Shown here one piece after another: positions 39,383-47,600 of a stretch of 64,000 bases of DNA. The translations under genes were made by a program, and so were the position numbers. Every line of letters starts with the position of its first letter. Position 1 is the stretch's first letter. Below the pieces are notes generated by a model. That model worked only from the letters and a program-made list of their open reading frames with translations. It was not told the DNA's origin and did not search any database. The stretch covers positions 434,001 to 498,000 of the forward strand of contig JACJID010000004.1 in NCBI GenBank assembly GCA_014138725.1, read 5' to 3'. The DNA is from Kutzneria viridogrisea. Lineage in GTDB: Bacteria > Actinomycetota > Actinomycetes > Mycobacteriales > Pseudonocardiaceae.

Positions 39383-40305
39383 GGCGAAACTCCTTTCACA
39401 TCGGGCTTCGGGCCCCGGTTCGTGGGCCGGTCGAGGGGGCGCGGCACCTCGGCGGTGCGCAGCTTGTCGGGGTTGCGGACCGCGTACAGCCCGGTGATGC
39501 GGTCCCCGGTCAGCTCGACCATGAGGACGGAGTCGAGGCGTCCCTCACCACCGGACCGGAACAGCACCGCGGGCAGCGCGTTGAAGCTGCCGAACTCGGC
39601 GTGCATGTCCGCCATGCTGCGCTGGGCGAGCCCGACCACGTACTTGGCGACCTGCTCGGCGCCGAAGATCGGGCGGCGAGCGGCGGCGACGTGCCCGCCG
39701 CCGTCGGAGATCTGGACGACGTCAGGGGCGAGCACGTCCATCAGGGCGTGGACGTCCCCGGTGCGGGCGGCCAGCAGGAACCGGTCGACCACCGCCCGGC
39801 TGGTGCCGGTGTCGGGCTGGAAGCGTTTGCGGCGGGCCTGAACGTGTTGGCGGGCCCGGTGCGCGATCTGGCGCACGCTGGTGTCGGTCTTGCCGATCAT
39901 GTCGGCGATCTCGACGAGGCTGTGGCCGAACACCTCGGACAGTACGAACACGGCTCGCTCGGTCGGGCCGAGTGTTTCCAGCACGAGCAGCATGGCCATC
40001 GACACCGACTCGGCCAGGAGGATGTCGTGACTGGCGTCGTGCTCGGTGCGGATCGGTTCGGGCAGCCAGTTGCCCACGTAGTCCTCACGGCGGCGGCGTG
40101 CGGACCGCAACTGGTTGAGTGCCTGCCGCGTGACGATCTGCACCAGGTAGGCGCGCGGGTGCGTCACCGCGTCCGGGTGGATGTCGCGCCAGCGAAGATA
40201 GCTGTCCTGCACCACGTCTTCGGCGTCGGCCGCACTGCCCAGGATCTCGTAGGCGATCGTGAACAGCAGTGGCCGCAACTGGTCGAACGCGTCCCGCTCG
40301 CTCAT
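39379..40305 (-). CDS. ECF41-type extracytoplasmic-function sigma factor
   Basis: This 308-residue sigma factor has regions 2 and 4 (EILGSAADAEDVVQDSYLRW; TERAVFVLSEVFGHSLVEIA) and a C-terminal SnoaL-like extension from about 180. Three marks of the ECF41 group are visible: WLPEP in the linker, a DGGGH motif (family DGGGK/R) in the extension, and NPDKL near the C-terminus. In ECF41 proteins the extension replaces an anti-sigma factor and modulates activity. The start at ATG 40305 has no clear ribosome binding site. It is coupled to the flavodoxin gene; the usual ECF41 partners (carboxymuconolactone decarboxylase, oxidoreductase, epimerase) are absent. Confidence 0.9.
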   Translation of the reverse strand: MSERDAFDQLRPLLFTIAYEILGSAADAEDVVQDSYLRWRDIHPDAVTHPRAYLVQIVTRQALNQLRSARRRREDYVGNWLPEPIRTEHDASHDILLAESVSMAMLLVLETLGPTERAVFVLSEVFGHSLVEIADMIGKTDTSVRQIAHRARQHVQARRKRFQPDTGTSRAVVDRFLLAARTGDVHALMDVLAPDVVQISDGGGHVAAARRPIFGAEQVAKYVVGLAQRSMADMHAEFGSFNALPAVLFRSGGEGRLDSVLMVELTGDRITGLYAVRNPDKLRTAEVPRPLDRPTNRGPKPDVKGVSP

Positions 40306-40612
40306 CGGGCTGCGGTTGGGATCGGAGTGGGAAGCCACCGGTAGGCACGCGGGAACCGCATCGAGGTGACGGTGCAACGGCGAACTCGTTCTTCGACCAC
40401 CGCCGCCACCCGCGGTCGCACGCCAGGACGCGGCAGACCACTCAACGTCCGCACCACGCCGACAACCAGCACCCGCGCCAACAGAACCACCTCCGGTCAG
40501 CTCGACCTCACACCTCGAGGACACCACTCGCACGGCGACCGTGACATCAGAGCAATGTGCTTGCGGTCACAGTAACTGTGCGACTGGCCGACGTAGTGAT
40601 GAGCTCGGCGGG
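40306..40612. other. Upstream region of the sigma factor gene
   Basis: About 307 bp separate the sigma factor start from the oxidoreductase remnant. I see no credible gene here. It contains the candidate ECF41 promoter at 40520-40546 and a long apparent leader. Confidence 0.4.
40520..40546 (-). promoter_or_regulatory. Candidate ECF41-type autoregulated promoter
   Basis: On the minus strand TGTCACG (40546-40540) is followed after 16 bp by TGTC (40523-40520). The published ECF41 consensus as I recall it is TGTCACA-N16-CGTC, so the match is 6/7 and 3/4. It points toward the sigma factor gene, about 215 bp upstream of its ATG. Confidence 0.35.
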
Positions 40613-40762
40613 TTAGGGCGCTGGCAGTCCGAGGACGATGTGCCCGAAGCCAGCATCGATCGCCTCGCCGATCGGGTGGCTGAGTCGTGAGCCTGCGCCG
40701 ATACCGAAGTCGAGCCGTCCCCCGGGGGACGATGTCGACGGTCGCGGCGAACTGGAGGACGG
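40613..40762 (-). pseudogene. Remnant of a luciferase-like flavin-dependent oxidoreductase
   Basis: On the minus strand the codons just after the aldo/keto reductase stop read LTVLQFAATVDIVP. After a one-base shift near 40722 they continue as GRLDFGIGAGSRLSHPIGEAIDAGFGHIVLGLPAP and a TAA at 40615-40613. The first part matches the central ATVDI-SGGRL-GIGAG core of luciferase-like monooxygenases and the last part their C-terminal DAGF-HIVL-LPAP motif, so about 200 residues between them are deleted. It is a frameshifted, internally deleted remnant. No upstream N-terminal part is visible. Confidence 0.65.
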
Positions 40763-41782
40763 TCAGCGGCGCCGCAGTGACGGGTCGAGCAGGGCGGGCG
40801 GGGTGTCGTGCTTCTCGTGTGCGGCAAGGTCGACACCGGGAGCGACGATGGCGTCGATCGCGTCGAGTACGTCGGCGGAGAGCACCGTGTCGGCGGCGGC
40901 GAGTTGCGAGTGCAGGTGGTCCAGCGTGCGGGGGCCGATGATCGCGCTGGTCACGGCGGGATGCGCGGTCACGAATCCGAGCGCGAGCTGGATCATGGTC
41001 AGGTCGGCCTCGGCGGCGACCTTGGCCAACTGCTCGACGGCGTCGAGCCTGGCCCGGTTGGCGGGGATGGTGGTGTCGAAGCGTTGCGGCATGAACGTCG
41101 AGCGGCTGGTGGTGATCTCCCGGCCCTCGCGGATCGCGCCCGACAGCCAGCCCGAGGCCAGCGGGCTCCACACCAACACACCGAGCCCGTACTGCTCGGT
41201 CACGGGCAGCACATGGGATTCGATGCCGCGTTGCAGGATCGAGTAGCTGGGCTGTTCGGTGACGTAGCGGCTCAGGTGGTGCTCGCGGGCGGCCCACTGG
41301 GCTTGCACGAGGCGGTACGCGGGGAAGGTCGAGGAGCCGAAATAGCGGATCTTTCCCGCGCGCTGGAGGTCGGTCAGGGCCGACAGCGTCTCCTCGTCGC
41401 TGGTGGCCGGGTCCCACCGGTGGATCTGGTAGAGATCGACGTGGTCGACACCGAGGCGGCGCAGGCTGTCGTCCAACTCGGTGACCAACCAGCGGCGCGA
41501 GCTGCCCTGGTGGTTGCGCTCCTCGCCCATGGGCATGCCCGCCTTCGTGGCCAGCACGACCTCGTCGCGACGGCCGGCGATGGCTTTGCCGACCATCACT
41601 TCCGACTCGCCGCCGCTGTACATGTCGGCGGTGTCGATGACGTTGATCCCGCCCTCGAGAGCGGCGTGGACGACAGCTGTGGCCTCGTCCTGGGTGGTGC
41701 GCCCGAGCTTGCCGAAGTTCATCGCGCCGAGCGCGAGGGAGCTGACCTGCACACCGGTGCGGCCCAAGGTGCGGTACTGCAT
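40763..41782 (-). CDS. Aldo/keto reductase
   Basis: This 339-residue NADPH-dependent oxidoreductase has the family start MQYRTLGRTGVQVSSLALGA, catalytic Asp/Tyr/Lys in IDTADMYSGGESE and LATKAG, and the GPRTLDHLHSQLAAAD cofactor-binding end. The ATG at 41782 has GGAGGAAC upstream. It is divergent from a TetR gene with a palindromic operator between them, so it is probably induced by an electrophile or xenobiotic. The physiological substrate is unknown. Confidence 0.93.
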   Translation of the reverse strand: MQYRTLGRTGVQVSSLALGAMNFGKLGRTTQDEATAVVHAALEGGINVIDTADMYSGGESEVMVGKAIAGRRDEVVLATKAGMPMGEERNHQGSSRRWLVTELDDSLRRLGVDHVDLYQIHRWDPATSDEETLSALTDLQRAGKIRYFGSSTFPAYRLVQAQWAAREHHLSRYVTEQPSYSILQRGIESHVLPVTEQYGLGVLVWSPLASGWLSGAIREGREITTSRSTFMPQRFDTTIPANRARLDAVEQLAKVAAEADLTMIQLALGFVTAHPAVTSAIIGPRTLDHLHSQLAAADTVLSADVLDAIDAIVAPGVDLAAHEKHDTPPALLDPSLRRR

Positions 41783-41860
41783 GACCGTGTTCCTCCATTG
41801 CGGGTGAGGCGTGGCGACGGCGCAGCGGGTTGGCTGCCGGGCCCGCGCTCTGACATCATG

Positions 41861-41905
41861 AGCAAGCGGAACCTTGCTCCGGTAACAATACGGAACGCGG
41901 TTCCG
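41861..41905. promoter_or_regulatory. Palindromic operators between aldo/keto reductase and TetR
   Basis: AGCAAG-CGGAAC-CTTGCT at 41861-41878 and CGGAAC-GCG-GTTCCG at 41891-41905 are perfect inverted repeats that share the CGGAAC core. They are good candidates for binding by the adjacent TetR protein. Confidence 0.5.
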
Positions 41906-41935
41906 CTTAGCAAGCTCGGCAGCGGAGGGAGCGCG

Positions 41936-42526
41936 GTGAACGGCAGCGACGAGGGCGCGGGGCACGCGGCCCGGTCCAAGCGGGCGGACGCCCGGCGTAA
42001 CGAGGAGACCCTGCTCGACGCGGCCGCCGCGGTCTTCGTCACCTCAGGCGTGGAGGCGCCGGTGCGCGACATCGCGGCCAAGGCCGGGGTCGGGATGGGC
42101 ACGATCTACCGCCACTTCCCGACTCGGGCGGATCTGATCATCGCCGTCTACCGGCACCAGGTCGAGGCCTGCGCCGAGGCCGGTCCCGCCCTGCTGGAGA
42201 CCAGCGCGACCCCGCACGCCGCGCTCGGGCAATGGATCAACCTCTTCGTTGACTTCCTTGTCACCAAGCACGGACTCGCCGCCGTGCTCCAGTCCGACAA
42301 CGCCGGCTTCGACACGCTGCACGCCTACTTCCTCGACCGCCTCGTGCCCGTGTGCACCCAACTGCTCGACGCCGCGGCCAGTTCCGGCGAGATTCGCTCC
42401 GATCTGGATGCCTACGAGCTCATGCGCGGCGTCGGGAACCTCTGCATAGGCGCCGAACACGATTCCCGCTACGACGCACGTCGACTGGTCGAGCTCCTCA
42501 TCGCCGGACTACGCCGACCACACTGA
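41936..42526 (+). CDS. TetR family regulator
   Basis: This 196-residue repressor has a helix-turn-helix at about 20-65 (EETLLDAAAAVFVTSGVEAP, then GVGMGTIYRHFPTRADLI) and a TetR_C-type ligand-binding domain. The GTG at 41936 is chosen because GGAGG lies seven bases upstream; the frame is open further upstream, including an ATG at 41858, but that would start inside the operators. It is divergent from the aldo/keto reductase and probably represses it. Confidence 0.9.
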   Translation: MNGSDEGAGHAARSKRADARRNEETLLDAAAAVFVTSGVEAPVRDIAAKAGVGMGTIYRHFPTRADLIIAVYRHQVEACAEAGPALLETSATPHAALGQWINLFVDFLVTKHGLAAVLQSDNAGFDTLHAYFLDRLVPVCTQLLDAAASSGEIRSDLDAYELMRGVGNLCIGAEHDSRYDARRLVELLIAGLRRPH

Positions 42527-42625
42527 CTCGCTGGCTGGGCACCAGTCATTGCGCCTTGAGCACGGCGGTGCAGGACCGTATCGCGCTCGACCTCGGTGGG
42601 GCTGTGGGGTTCCAGCACCGAGGGC

Positions 42626-44197
42626 TCAGCGCCAACTGGGGAGCCAGAGCTCGGCTTGCCACTGGGCGGCGCTGATCGGTACCCCGTTGAGCACCGGCCA
42701 CAGCCACACGAAGTTGGCCACCACCAGGCCGACGTAGCTGGCCACCACCAACAAGCCGGTACCGCGGCGTTCCGCACCGGCGCGAGCGCGGCCGAGGATG
42801 TCACCGCAGGCCAGCACCAGGCCGAGCACCAGGAACGGGGCCATCGGCGTGGTGTAGAAGAAGAACATCTGCCGGTCGATCTCGACGAACCAGGGCAGCA
42901 GGTCGGCCAGGTAGGCCACCAGCACGGCCGTGTACCGCCAGTCCAGGCGGGCGAAGGCACGCCACAGCGACCAGCCGATCATCGGCAACGCCAGCCACCA
43001 CATGGCCGGGGTGCCGATCAACATCTGCGCGCTGACGCACTGACTGGAGCCGCAGCCCGCCGCGTACGGGCTGGGGGTCTGCTCGATGTAGTAGAGCATC
43101 GGCCGTAGACCCATCGGCCAGGTCCACGGCTTGGACTCCCACGGGTGGGTGCCGATCCCCTGCGCGCCGGTGATCAGCGTTTCGTGGAAGTGCAGCACGT
43201 TGCCCTCGTAGAACAGGAACGAGCGCAGCGCGTCGGGGATCCAGCTGATCGCCTGGACCTGGTTGCCGACCGCGTGCCGGTCCACCCCGGTCTCGCTGCC
43301 GAACCAGGCCCACCACGACCCGAGGTAGACCAGCACGGCGACACCGACGATCGCCCACAACGCGGGCAGCACGTCCCGCACCAGCGCGCCGACCCAGGGC
43401 CGCTCGACCCCCGCCGCCCGGCGCGAGGTGGCGTCCCAGATCACCGTGAGCAGGCCGAACGCGGCGATGTAGTAGAGGCCGTTCCACTTGACCGCGCACA
43501 TCAGGCCGAGCGAGACCCCGGCGGCGAACCGCCACCAGCGGAACCCGAGCCGAGGGCCGAAGACCGACTCGGCGACCCAGCCCTCGTGCAGCGCGGTGGC
43601 CAACCGGCCGCGCACCTGGTCCCGGTCGACCAGCAGGCAGCCGAAGGCGACCACCACGAACAGCGCGCCGAAGATGTCCAGCATGCCCATGCGCGACTGC
43701 ACGTGGCTGACCCCGTCGCAGATCAGCAGCACCCCCGCCAGCGCGCCAAGCAGGGTGGACCGGGTCAGCCGACGGCCGATCCACACGACCAGGAAGACGC
43801 AGATCGTGCCAGCCAGCGCTGAGGCGAACCGCCAGCCGATCGCGTCGTAGCCGAACAGCCACTCGCCGATCGCGATCAGGTACTTGCCCAGCGGCGGGTG
43901 CACCACCACCTCGTAGCCGGGATTGTTCTCGTAGCCGCCGTTGCGCAGCATCTCCCACGCCTGCACCACGTAGTACTTCTCGTCGAACACCGGGGTGCCC
44001 CGGTCGGTCGGCCAGCCGAGGTTCCAGAACCGCACGATGGCGCCGAGCAGACTCACCGACAGGGTGACCAGCCAGCCGCGCAGCCGATCGGTCGGCATCG
44101 GCGGCCCCAACCGCAGCGCCGGGGCGACTGTGAGTGGCGGATCGATCGGTGGCGCTTCGCCGACATCGACCACACTGTCCCTGCGTTCGCTGGCCAT
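42626..44197 (-). CDS. pmt: Dolichyl-phosphate-mannose-protein mannosyltransferase, copy 2
   Basis: This 523-residue membrane protein is closely related to the copy at 12004-13557, with long identical blocks (for example in the regions of TDRLRGWLVTLS, GVSHVQ-RMGMLDIFG and YYIEQ-PSPYAAGCG). The same PMT signatures are present: FDEKYYVVQAWEMLRNG and VVHPPLGKYLIA. Divergence is concentrated in the N-terminal tail and in the loop near residue 320 (DRHAVGNQVQAISWIP), which is longer here. The ATG at 44197 is preferred. The two copies may modify different protein sets or be expressed differently. Confidence 0.93.
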   Translation of the reverse strand: MASERRDSVVDVGEAPPIDPPLTVAPALRLGPPMPTDRLRGWLVTLSVSLLGAIVRFWNLGWPTDRGTPVFDEKYYVVQAWEMLRNGGYENNPGYEVVVHPPLGKYLIAIGEWLFGYDAIGWRFASALAGTICVFLVVWIGRRLTRSTLLGALAGVLLICDGVSHVQSRMGMLDIFGALFVVVAFGCLLVDRDQVRGRLATALHEGWVAESVFGPRLGFRWWRFAAGVSLGLMCAVKWNGLYYIAAFGLLTVIWDATSRRAAGVERPWVGALVRDVLPALWAIVGVAVLVYLGSWWAWFGSETGVDRHAVGNQVQAISWIPDALRSFLFYEGNVLHFHETLITGAQGIGTHPWESKPWTWPMGLRPMLYYIEQTPSPYAAGCGSSQCVSAQMLIGTPAMWWLALPMIGWSLWRAFARLDWRYTAVLVAYLADLLPWFVEIDRQMFFFYTTPMAPFLVLGLVLACGDILGRARAGAERRGTGLLVVASYVGLVVANFVWLWPVLNGVPISAAQWQAELWLPSWR

Positions 44198-44328
44198 CAC
44201 CACCCGGCCGATCCTAGGAGTCGGGCGGGCAAGCTGTTGTCCATTCGCGGTGATCTTGTCGGGGTGGCCACGGCCTGCCCGTGAGACTTCGAGGCCCCAC
44301 AGCGCAGGCGCGGGCACAGGTCATCCGC

Positions 44329-45015
44329 TCACGGCCTCGGTGAGCCGAAGACCTCGTGCAGGCTGAGCGGGACGGGCGGCGGCAAGGGCTTGGCCGGAAC
44401 GGCGTGGACGGCTCGCAAACCGTCGAGCAGGTACGCGACGAGTCGTCGGGACGCGGCCGGGGCCGTTTCGGCGGTCGCGGCGATGATTCCGCAGTTGGCC
44501 ATGAGCAGCAGCGTGAGGTCGTCCTGCGCGAAGTCGGCGCGCAGCCGCCCGTTCTCCTTGGCGCGCCTGGTCAACTCGGCGAAACCACGCAGGGCGCGGT
44601 CGCGTTCCTGTTCGACGTCGAACGCCCCGGGGAACGCGGCGACGACCGCCGCGCTGAAGCCCCGGTCGACGGCCTGCATGGCGCACACCCTCTCGATGAC
44701 GGTGCAGAACCCTCGCCACGGGTCCGGATCGGCCAGCGCGTCGTCCACGACCGACACGCATGCCGCGAACTGGTCGGCGAACACCTCGGTGATCAGCGAC
44801 TCCCTCGTGGGAAAGCGGCGGTAGAGGGTCGCGACGCCCACTCCGGCGTGCCGGGCGACAGCGGCCATCGGCACGTCGAGCCCGCGTTCGGCGAACAGCT
44901 TCCGGGCGACCTCGAGGATGCGGTTGCGGTTGCGCACCGCGTCGGCGCGCAATCCCGCCGCTTCATCGGGCTCGACTCCCGACCTGGTCCGCATGTGAGG
45001 TGCCTCAGCGCTCAT
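44329..45015 (-). CDS. TetR family regulator
   Basis: This 228-residue regulator has a TetR helix-turn-helix at about 30-75 (RILEVARKLFAERGLDVP, then GVGVATLYRRFPTRESLI). The C-terminal domain resembles those of SbtR/TetR_C type regulators. An ATG at 45015 is used; a GTG three codons earlier or an ATG seven codons later (with GAGG upstream) are alternatives. It stands divergent from the small deazaflavin oxidoreductase and upstream of mannosyltransferase copy 2 by 131 bp. The target is unknown. Confidence 0.88.
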   Translation of the reverse strand: MSAEAPHMRTRSGVEPDEAAGLRADAVRNRNRILEVARKLFAERGLDVPMAAVARHAGVGVATLYRRFPTRESLITEVFADQFAACVSVVDDALADPDPWRGFCTVIERVCAMQAVDRGFSAAVVAAFPGAFDVEQERDRALRGFAELTRRAKENGRLRADFAQDDLTLLLMANCGIIAATAETAPAASRRLVAYLLDGLRAVHAVPAKPLPPPVPLSLHEVFGSPRP

Positions 45016-45104
45016 CTCTCTCACTTTAGGTCAAACGGACGGGGTACTCCACTTGGGCTGCTACCGTCGATCATCACTGGAAATCCTGCCGCGATGGAGG
45101 TCTT

Positions 45105-45458
45105 GTGGGATATCGAGGACCGCTGCCCCAGCGGGCGGTCAGCCGTGTCAACGGCTGCGTGAGCGCTCTGCGCACCTCGCCCCGGTGGGGCCGACTGGTG
45201 AGCAGGCACATCACGATCGTCACCTACACGGGACGACGCTCGGGGCGCACCTTCAGCACGCCGGTGGCCTACCGGCACGCGGCCGACACCGTCACGATCG
45301 GCGTTCAACTCCCCGAGGCCAAGACATGGTGGCGCAACTTCGTGGGCGAGGGTGGCCCGATTTCGTTGCAGCTGAACGGAACCGACCGCACGGGACATGC
45401 GACCGCCCGACGTGACGAGAAAGGCCGCGTCACCGTCACCGTGCACTTGAGCGACTGA
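45105..45458 (+). CDS. Deazaflavin (F420)-dependent nitroreductase family protein
   Basis: This 117-residue protein resembles the Ddn/DUF385 family of split-barrel F420H2-dependent reductases (TYTGRRSGRTFSTPVAYR, then TWWRNF). The W-W-R-N motif and the GRRSG turn are typical. GTG start with GGAGG four bases upstream. The gene is alone, head-to-head with the TetR gene, so the two may form a regulator-target pair. The family usually has 120-150 residues, so it is a little short. Confidence 0.8.
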   Translation: MGYRGPLPQRAVSRVNGCVSALRTSPRWGRLVSRHITIVTYTGRRSGRTFSTPVAYRHAADTVTIGVQLPEAKTWWRNFVGEGGPISLQLNGTDRTGHATARRDEKGRVTVTVHLSD

Positions 45459-45560
45459 CCCGGTTCCGCACCGGTTCCGGCGCACTCTCGGCCGTTCAGC
45501 CGATGTGCCCCGGCCGCTCGGCTGATGTGATCAGTTCTCGCCCAACCGCACTCTGGCGCC

Positions 45561-46118
45561 ATGCACAGCGCGAGACCTCGAGATCAGGTGTACCGGCTGG
45601 TCACGGTGTTGCTGGCGGTCCTGTTCCTGCCCGCGGCACTCGTGGTGACCAGGGGCAGGCGGGCGCACGAGCGGGCATCGGAGTGGGCGCTGGGGATCCG
45701 CTACCCAGCGGAGGACCTGACCGGACTGACGCCCGCGACGGGTGCGGCGTTCGCCAGGGCACGGTGCGCCGCGTTGTGGCAGAACGGTGTCCTCATCGGA
45801 CTCACCTCGGGCCACCGGCCGCACGCCGAGCAGCTGGCGCTGTTCGAGCAGGCGGTCACCCGGCACGGGTCGGTGGCGGCGGCCCGCGCCTGGGTACTGC
45901 CGCCCGGGGAGTCGGCGCACGTGGCGGGCACGGCCCTGGACATCCGCCCCAGCGAGGGCGCGAAGTGGTTGGAGCGCAACGGAGACCGGTTCGGGCTGTA
46001 CCGCACCTACGCCAACGAGTGGTGGCACTTCGAGCACTTCGGTGCGGGCCGTCGGCCGCGGCTGCGCGCGAATCCCGGCAGCACCGGGACCGAGTCGGCC
46101 CAGCAGGCTGGCGTGTAG
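45561..46118 (+). CDS. VanY-like D-alanyl-D-alanine carboxypeptidase
   Basis: This 185-residue protein has an N-terminal membrane helix (about 11-30) and a zinc peptidase domain of the VanY/M15 type. SAHVAGTALDI (about 120) gives the SxHxxGxAxD zinc ligands and EWWHFEHFG (about 152) the catalytic Glu and third ligand His. It would trim D-Ala from peptidoglycan stem peptides outside the membrane. No Van sensor genes are adjacent. GC-rich C-terminal tail of about 18 residues is probably disordered. Confidence 0.9.
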   Translation: MHSARPRDQVYRLVTVLLAVLFLPAALVVTRGRRAHERASEWALGIRYPAEDLTGLTPATGAAFARARCAALWQNGVLIGLTSGHRPHAEQLALFEQAVTRHGSVAAARAWVLPPGESAHVAGTALDIRPSEGAKWLERNGDRFGLYRTYANEWWHFEHFGAGRRPRLRANPGSTGTESAQQAGV

Positions 46119-46171
46119 TTCCGGCGGACCGCCCATTGTGTCCCGATAGGACAGTGGTGTGCCGCCATCCA

Positions 46172-46214
46172 CCTCGCTGACCGGCAGCACGGTGCGAGCT
46201 GCCAGTCAGCGAGG
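46172..46214. terminator. Hairpin between VanY-like and ThuA-ricin genes
   Basis: A 17-bp stem with one mismatch (CCTCGCTGACCGGCAGC at 46172-46188 with 46198-46214) and a 9-nt loop lies between the converging genes. Confidence 0.65.
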
Positions 46215-46223
46215 CGAGAACAC

Positions 46224-47492
46224 CTACACCGCGGTGAGCTTGAACGACTGGGCCGCGCCCCCGTCGCAGGCCAACTGGACCAGTTGCACGCTGTCCGCCG
46301 CCGAGGCGCCGGGCACGGCGAGACACTTGCCGCCGTTGCGGTTCACCAGGTGGTAGTAGCCGCCGCCCTCGGCGACGGGCTGCCACTGCTGGTTGGCCCC
46401 ACCGGTGTAGGACCAGAGCTGGATCGGCGCGTTGTCCGCGGTGGACACGCCGGTCACGTCCAGGGACTGGGCGCTGTTGAGCCTGGTGTTGACCCGGTAG
46501 TAGCCGCCGCTGGTGGTCTGCAACTGGAACTGCTGGGCGTTGCTGGAGTTGCAGCCGTACTGCTGGATGACCGTGCCGTTGGCGGAGGCCGCCGAGCGCG
46601 CGTCAACGCACTTGCCGTTGCCCTTGTTGGCCAGGCCGTACCAGGAGCCGGTGTTGATCGGGTCGGTCGGCGGGGTGGGGTTGCCGCTCGCCCCGCCCAG
46701 CCAGAGCAGGCCGTCGATGACGAACCGGTTCTGCACCTCGCTGGAGAAGGTGTGCGAGAGCGTGGTGTCGGTGGGGTAGTCCATGGCGTTGTGGCCGAAG
46801 TTGGCGTACAGCATCTTGTAGTTCTTGTTGGTCCACAGGATCGGGTAGTAGCCGCTGTACCAGGACTGGTTGGGGTCGGTGCCAAGCGGGAAGCTGGACG
46901 GGTCCACCGAGGCCAGGATCCTGATGTTCGGGTTGGTGCGCAGGTCGTTGCTCCAGCTGTACCACTCGCTGACCGCCGAGGTGAAGGTGCCGGGCAGGCG
47001 CTTGGTGGCCGGATGGGTCTGGTCCTCGACCCTGAGCACGGCCGTGGTCGGGCCCCAGGTGTTGGAGTGGAACAGGCCGCTGCCCAGGAACTGGTTGTGG
47101 TACCAGGGCCAGTCGTTGGCGTTGTCCGCGTAGGCGGCGACGTGGAAGCCGAACCAGCCGCCGCCGTTGCTCACGTAGCGCTGGAAGCCCGCCTGCTGGG
47201 CGGCGCTGTGCGGGGAGTCGTCCAGGAACAGCACCACCTGGTACTGGGCGGGGTCGATCGAGTTGAGCCGATCCCAGTTGTTGGTGGACTCGTAGGAGAA
47301 GTTGTACTGGGCCGCAGTCTGCGGGAACCACTGGTTGGCTTCCTTGACGAAGCTGATGTGTGCCTGGTCGTAGGTGCCGTTGTAGAAGGCCAGCACCTTG
47401 AACAACGGGGCAGCCTGGGTGCCGCCGACGGCAGAGGTCGCCGCCAGCAGCAGACAGGCGCACAGCAGGGTGAACAGCCGGGCGAGCCGCAT
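46224..47492 (-). CDS. Secreted ThuA-like protein with ricin-type lectin domain
   Basis: This 422-residue protein has a signal peptide (about 1-28, MRLARLFTLLCACLLLAATS then cleavage near TQA-AP), a ThuA-like domain (LFKVLAFYNGTYDQAHISFV; SNGGGWFGFHVAA; W-HNQFLGSG) and, from about 290, a ricin B beta-trefoil. The trefoil repeats include KCVDARSAASANGTVIQQYGC, SLDVTGVSTADNAPIQLW and KCLAVPGASAADSVQLVQLAC. The trefoil probably binds a polysaccharide and ThuA-type domains are linked to sugar metabolism. The enzyme activity, if any, is unknown. It is monocistronic. Confidence 0.88.
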   Translation of the reverse strand: MRLARLFTLLCACLLLAATSAVGGTQAAPLFKVLAFYNGTYDQAHISFVKEANQWFPQTAAQYNFSYESTNNWDRLNSIDPAQYQVVLFLDDSPHSAAQQAGFQRYVSNGGGWFGFHVAAYADNANDWPWYHNQFLGSGLFHSNTWGPTTAVLRVEDQTHPATKRLPGTFTSAVSEWYSWSNDLRTNPNIRILASVDPSSFPLGTDPNQSWYSGYYPILWTNKNYKMLYANFGHNAMDYPTDTTLSHTFSSEVQNRFVIDGLLWLGGASGNPTPPTDPINTGSWYGLANKGNGKCVDARSAASANGTVIQQYGCNSSNAQQFQLQTTSGGYYRVNTRLNSAQSLDVTGVSTADNAPIQLWSYTGGANQQWQPVAEGGGYYHLVNRNGGKCLAVPGASAADSVQLVQLACDGGAAQSFKLTAV

Positions 47493-47600
47493 CGCCACCG
47501 CCTCATTTCTCACCGGGGAGCATCACGGGTGGGCTCGCCGGGCGGCGGTGCGGTGGGCCCGTGGTGACGGAACCACGGGTCCACGACTTAGTTCAAGACG

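Noticed and set aside
40567-40836. 89-codon minus-strand gene next to the aldo/keto reductase
   Set aside because: The frame is low-complexity, while another phase shows the luciferase-like remnant.
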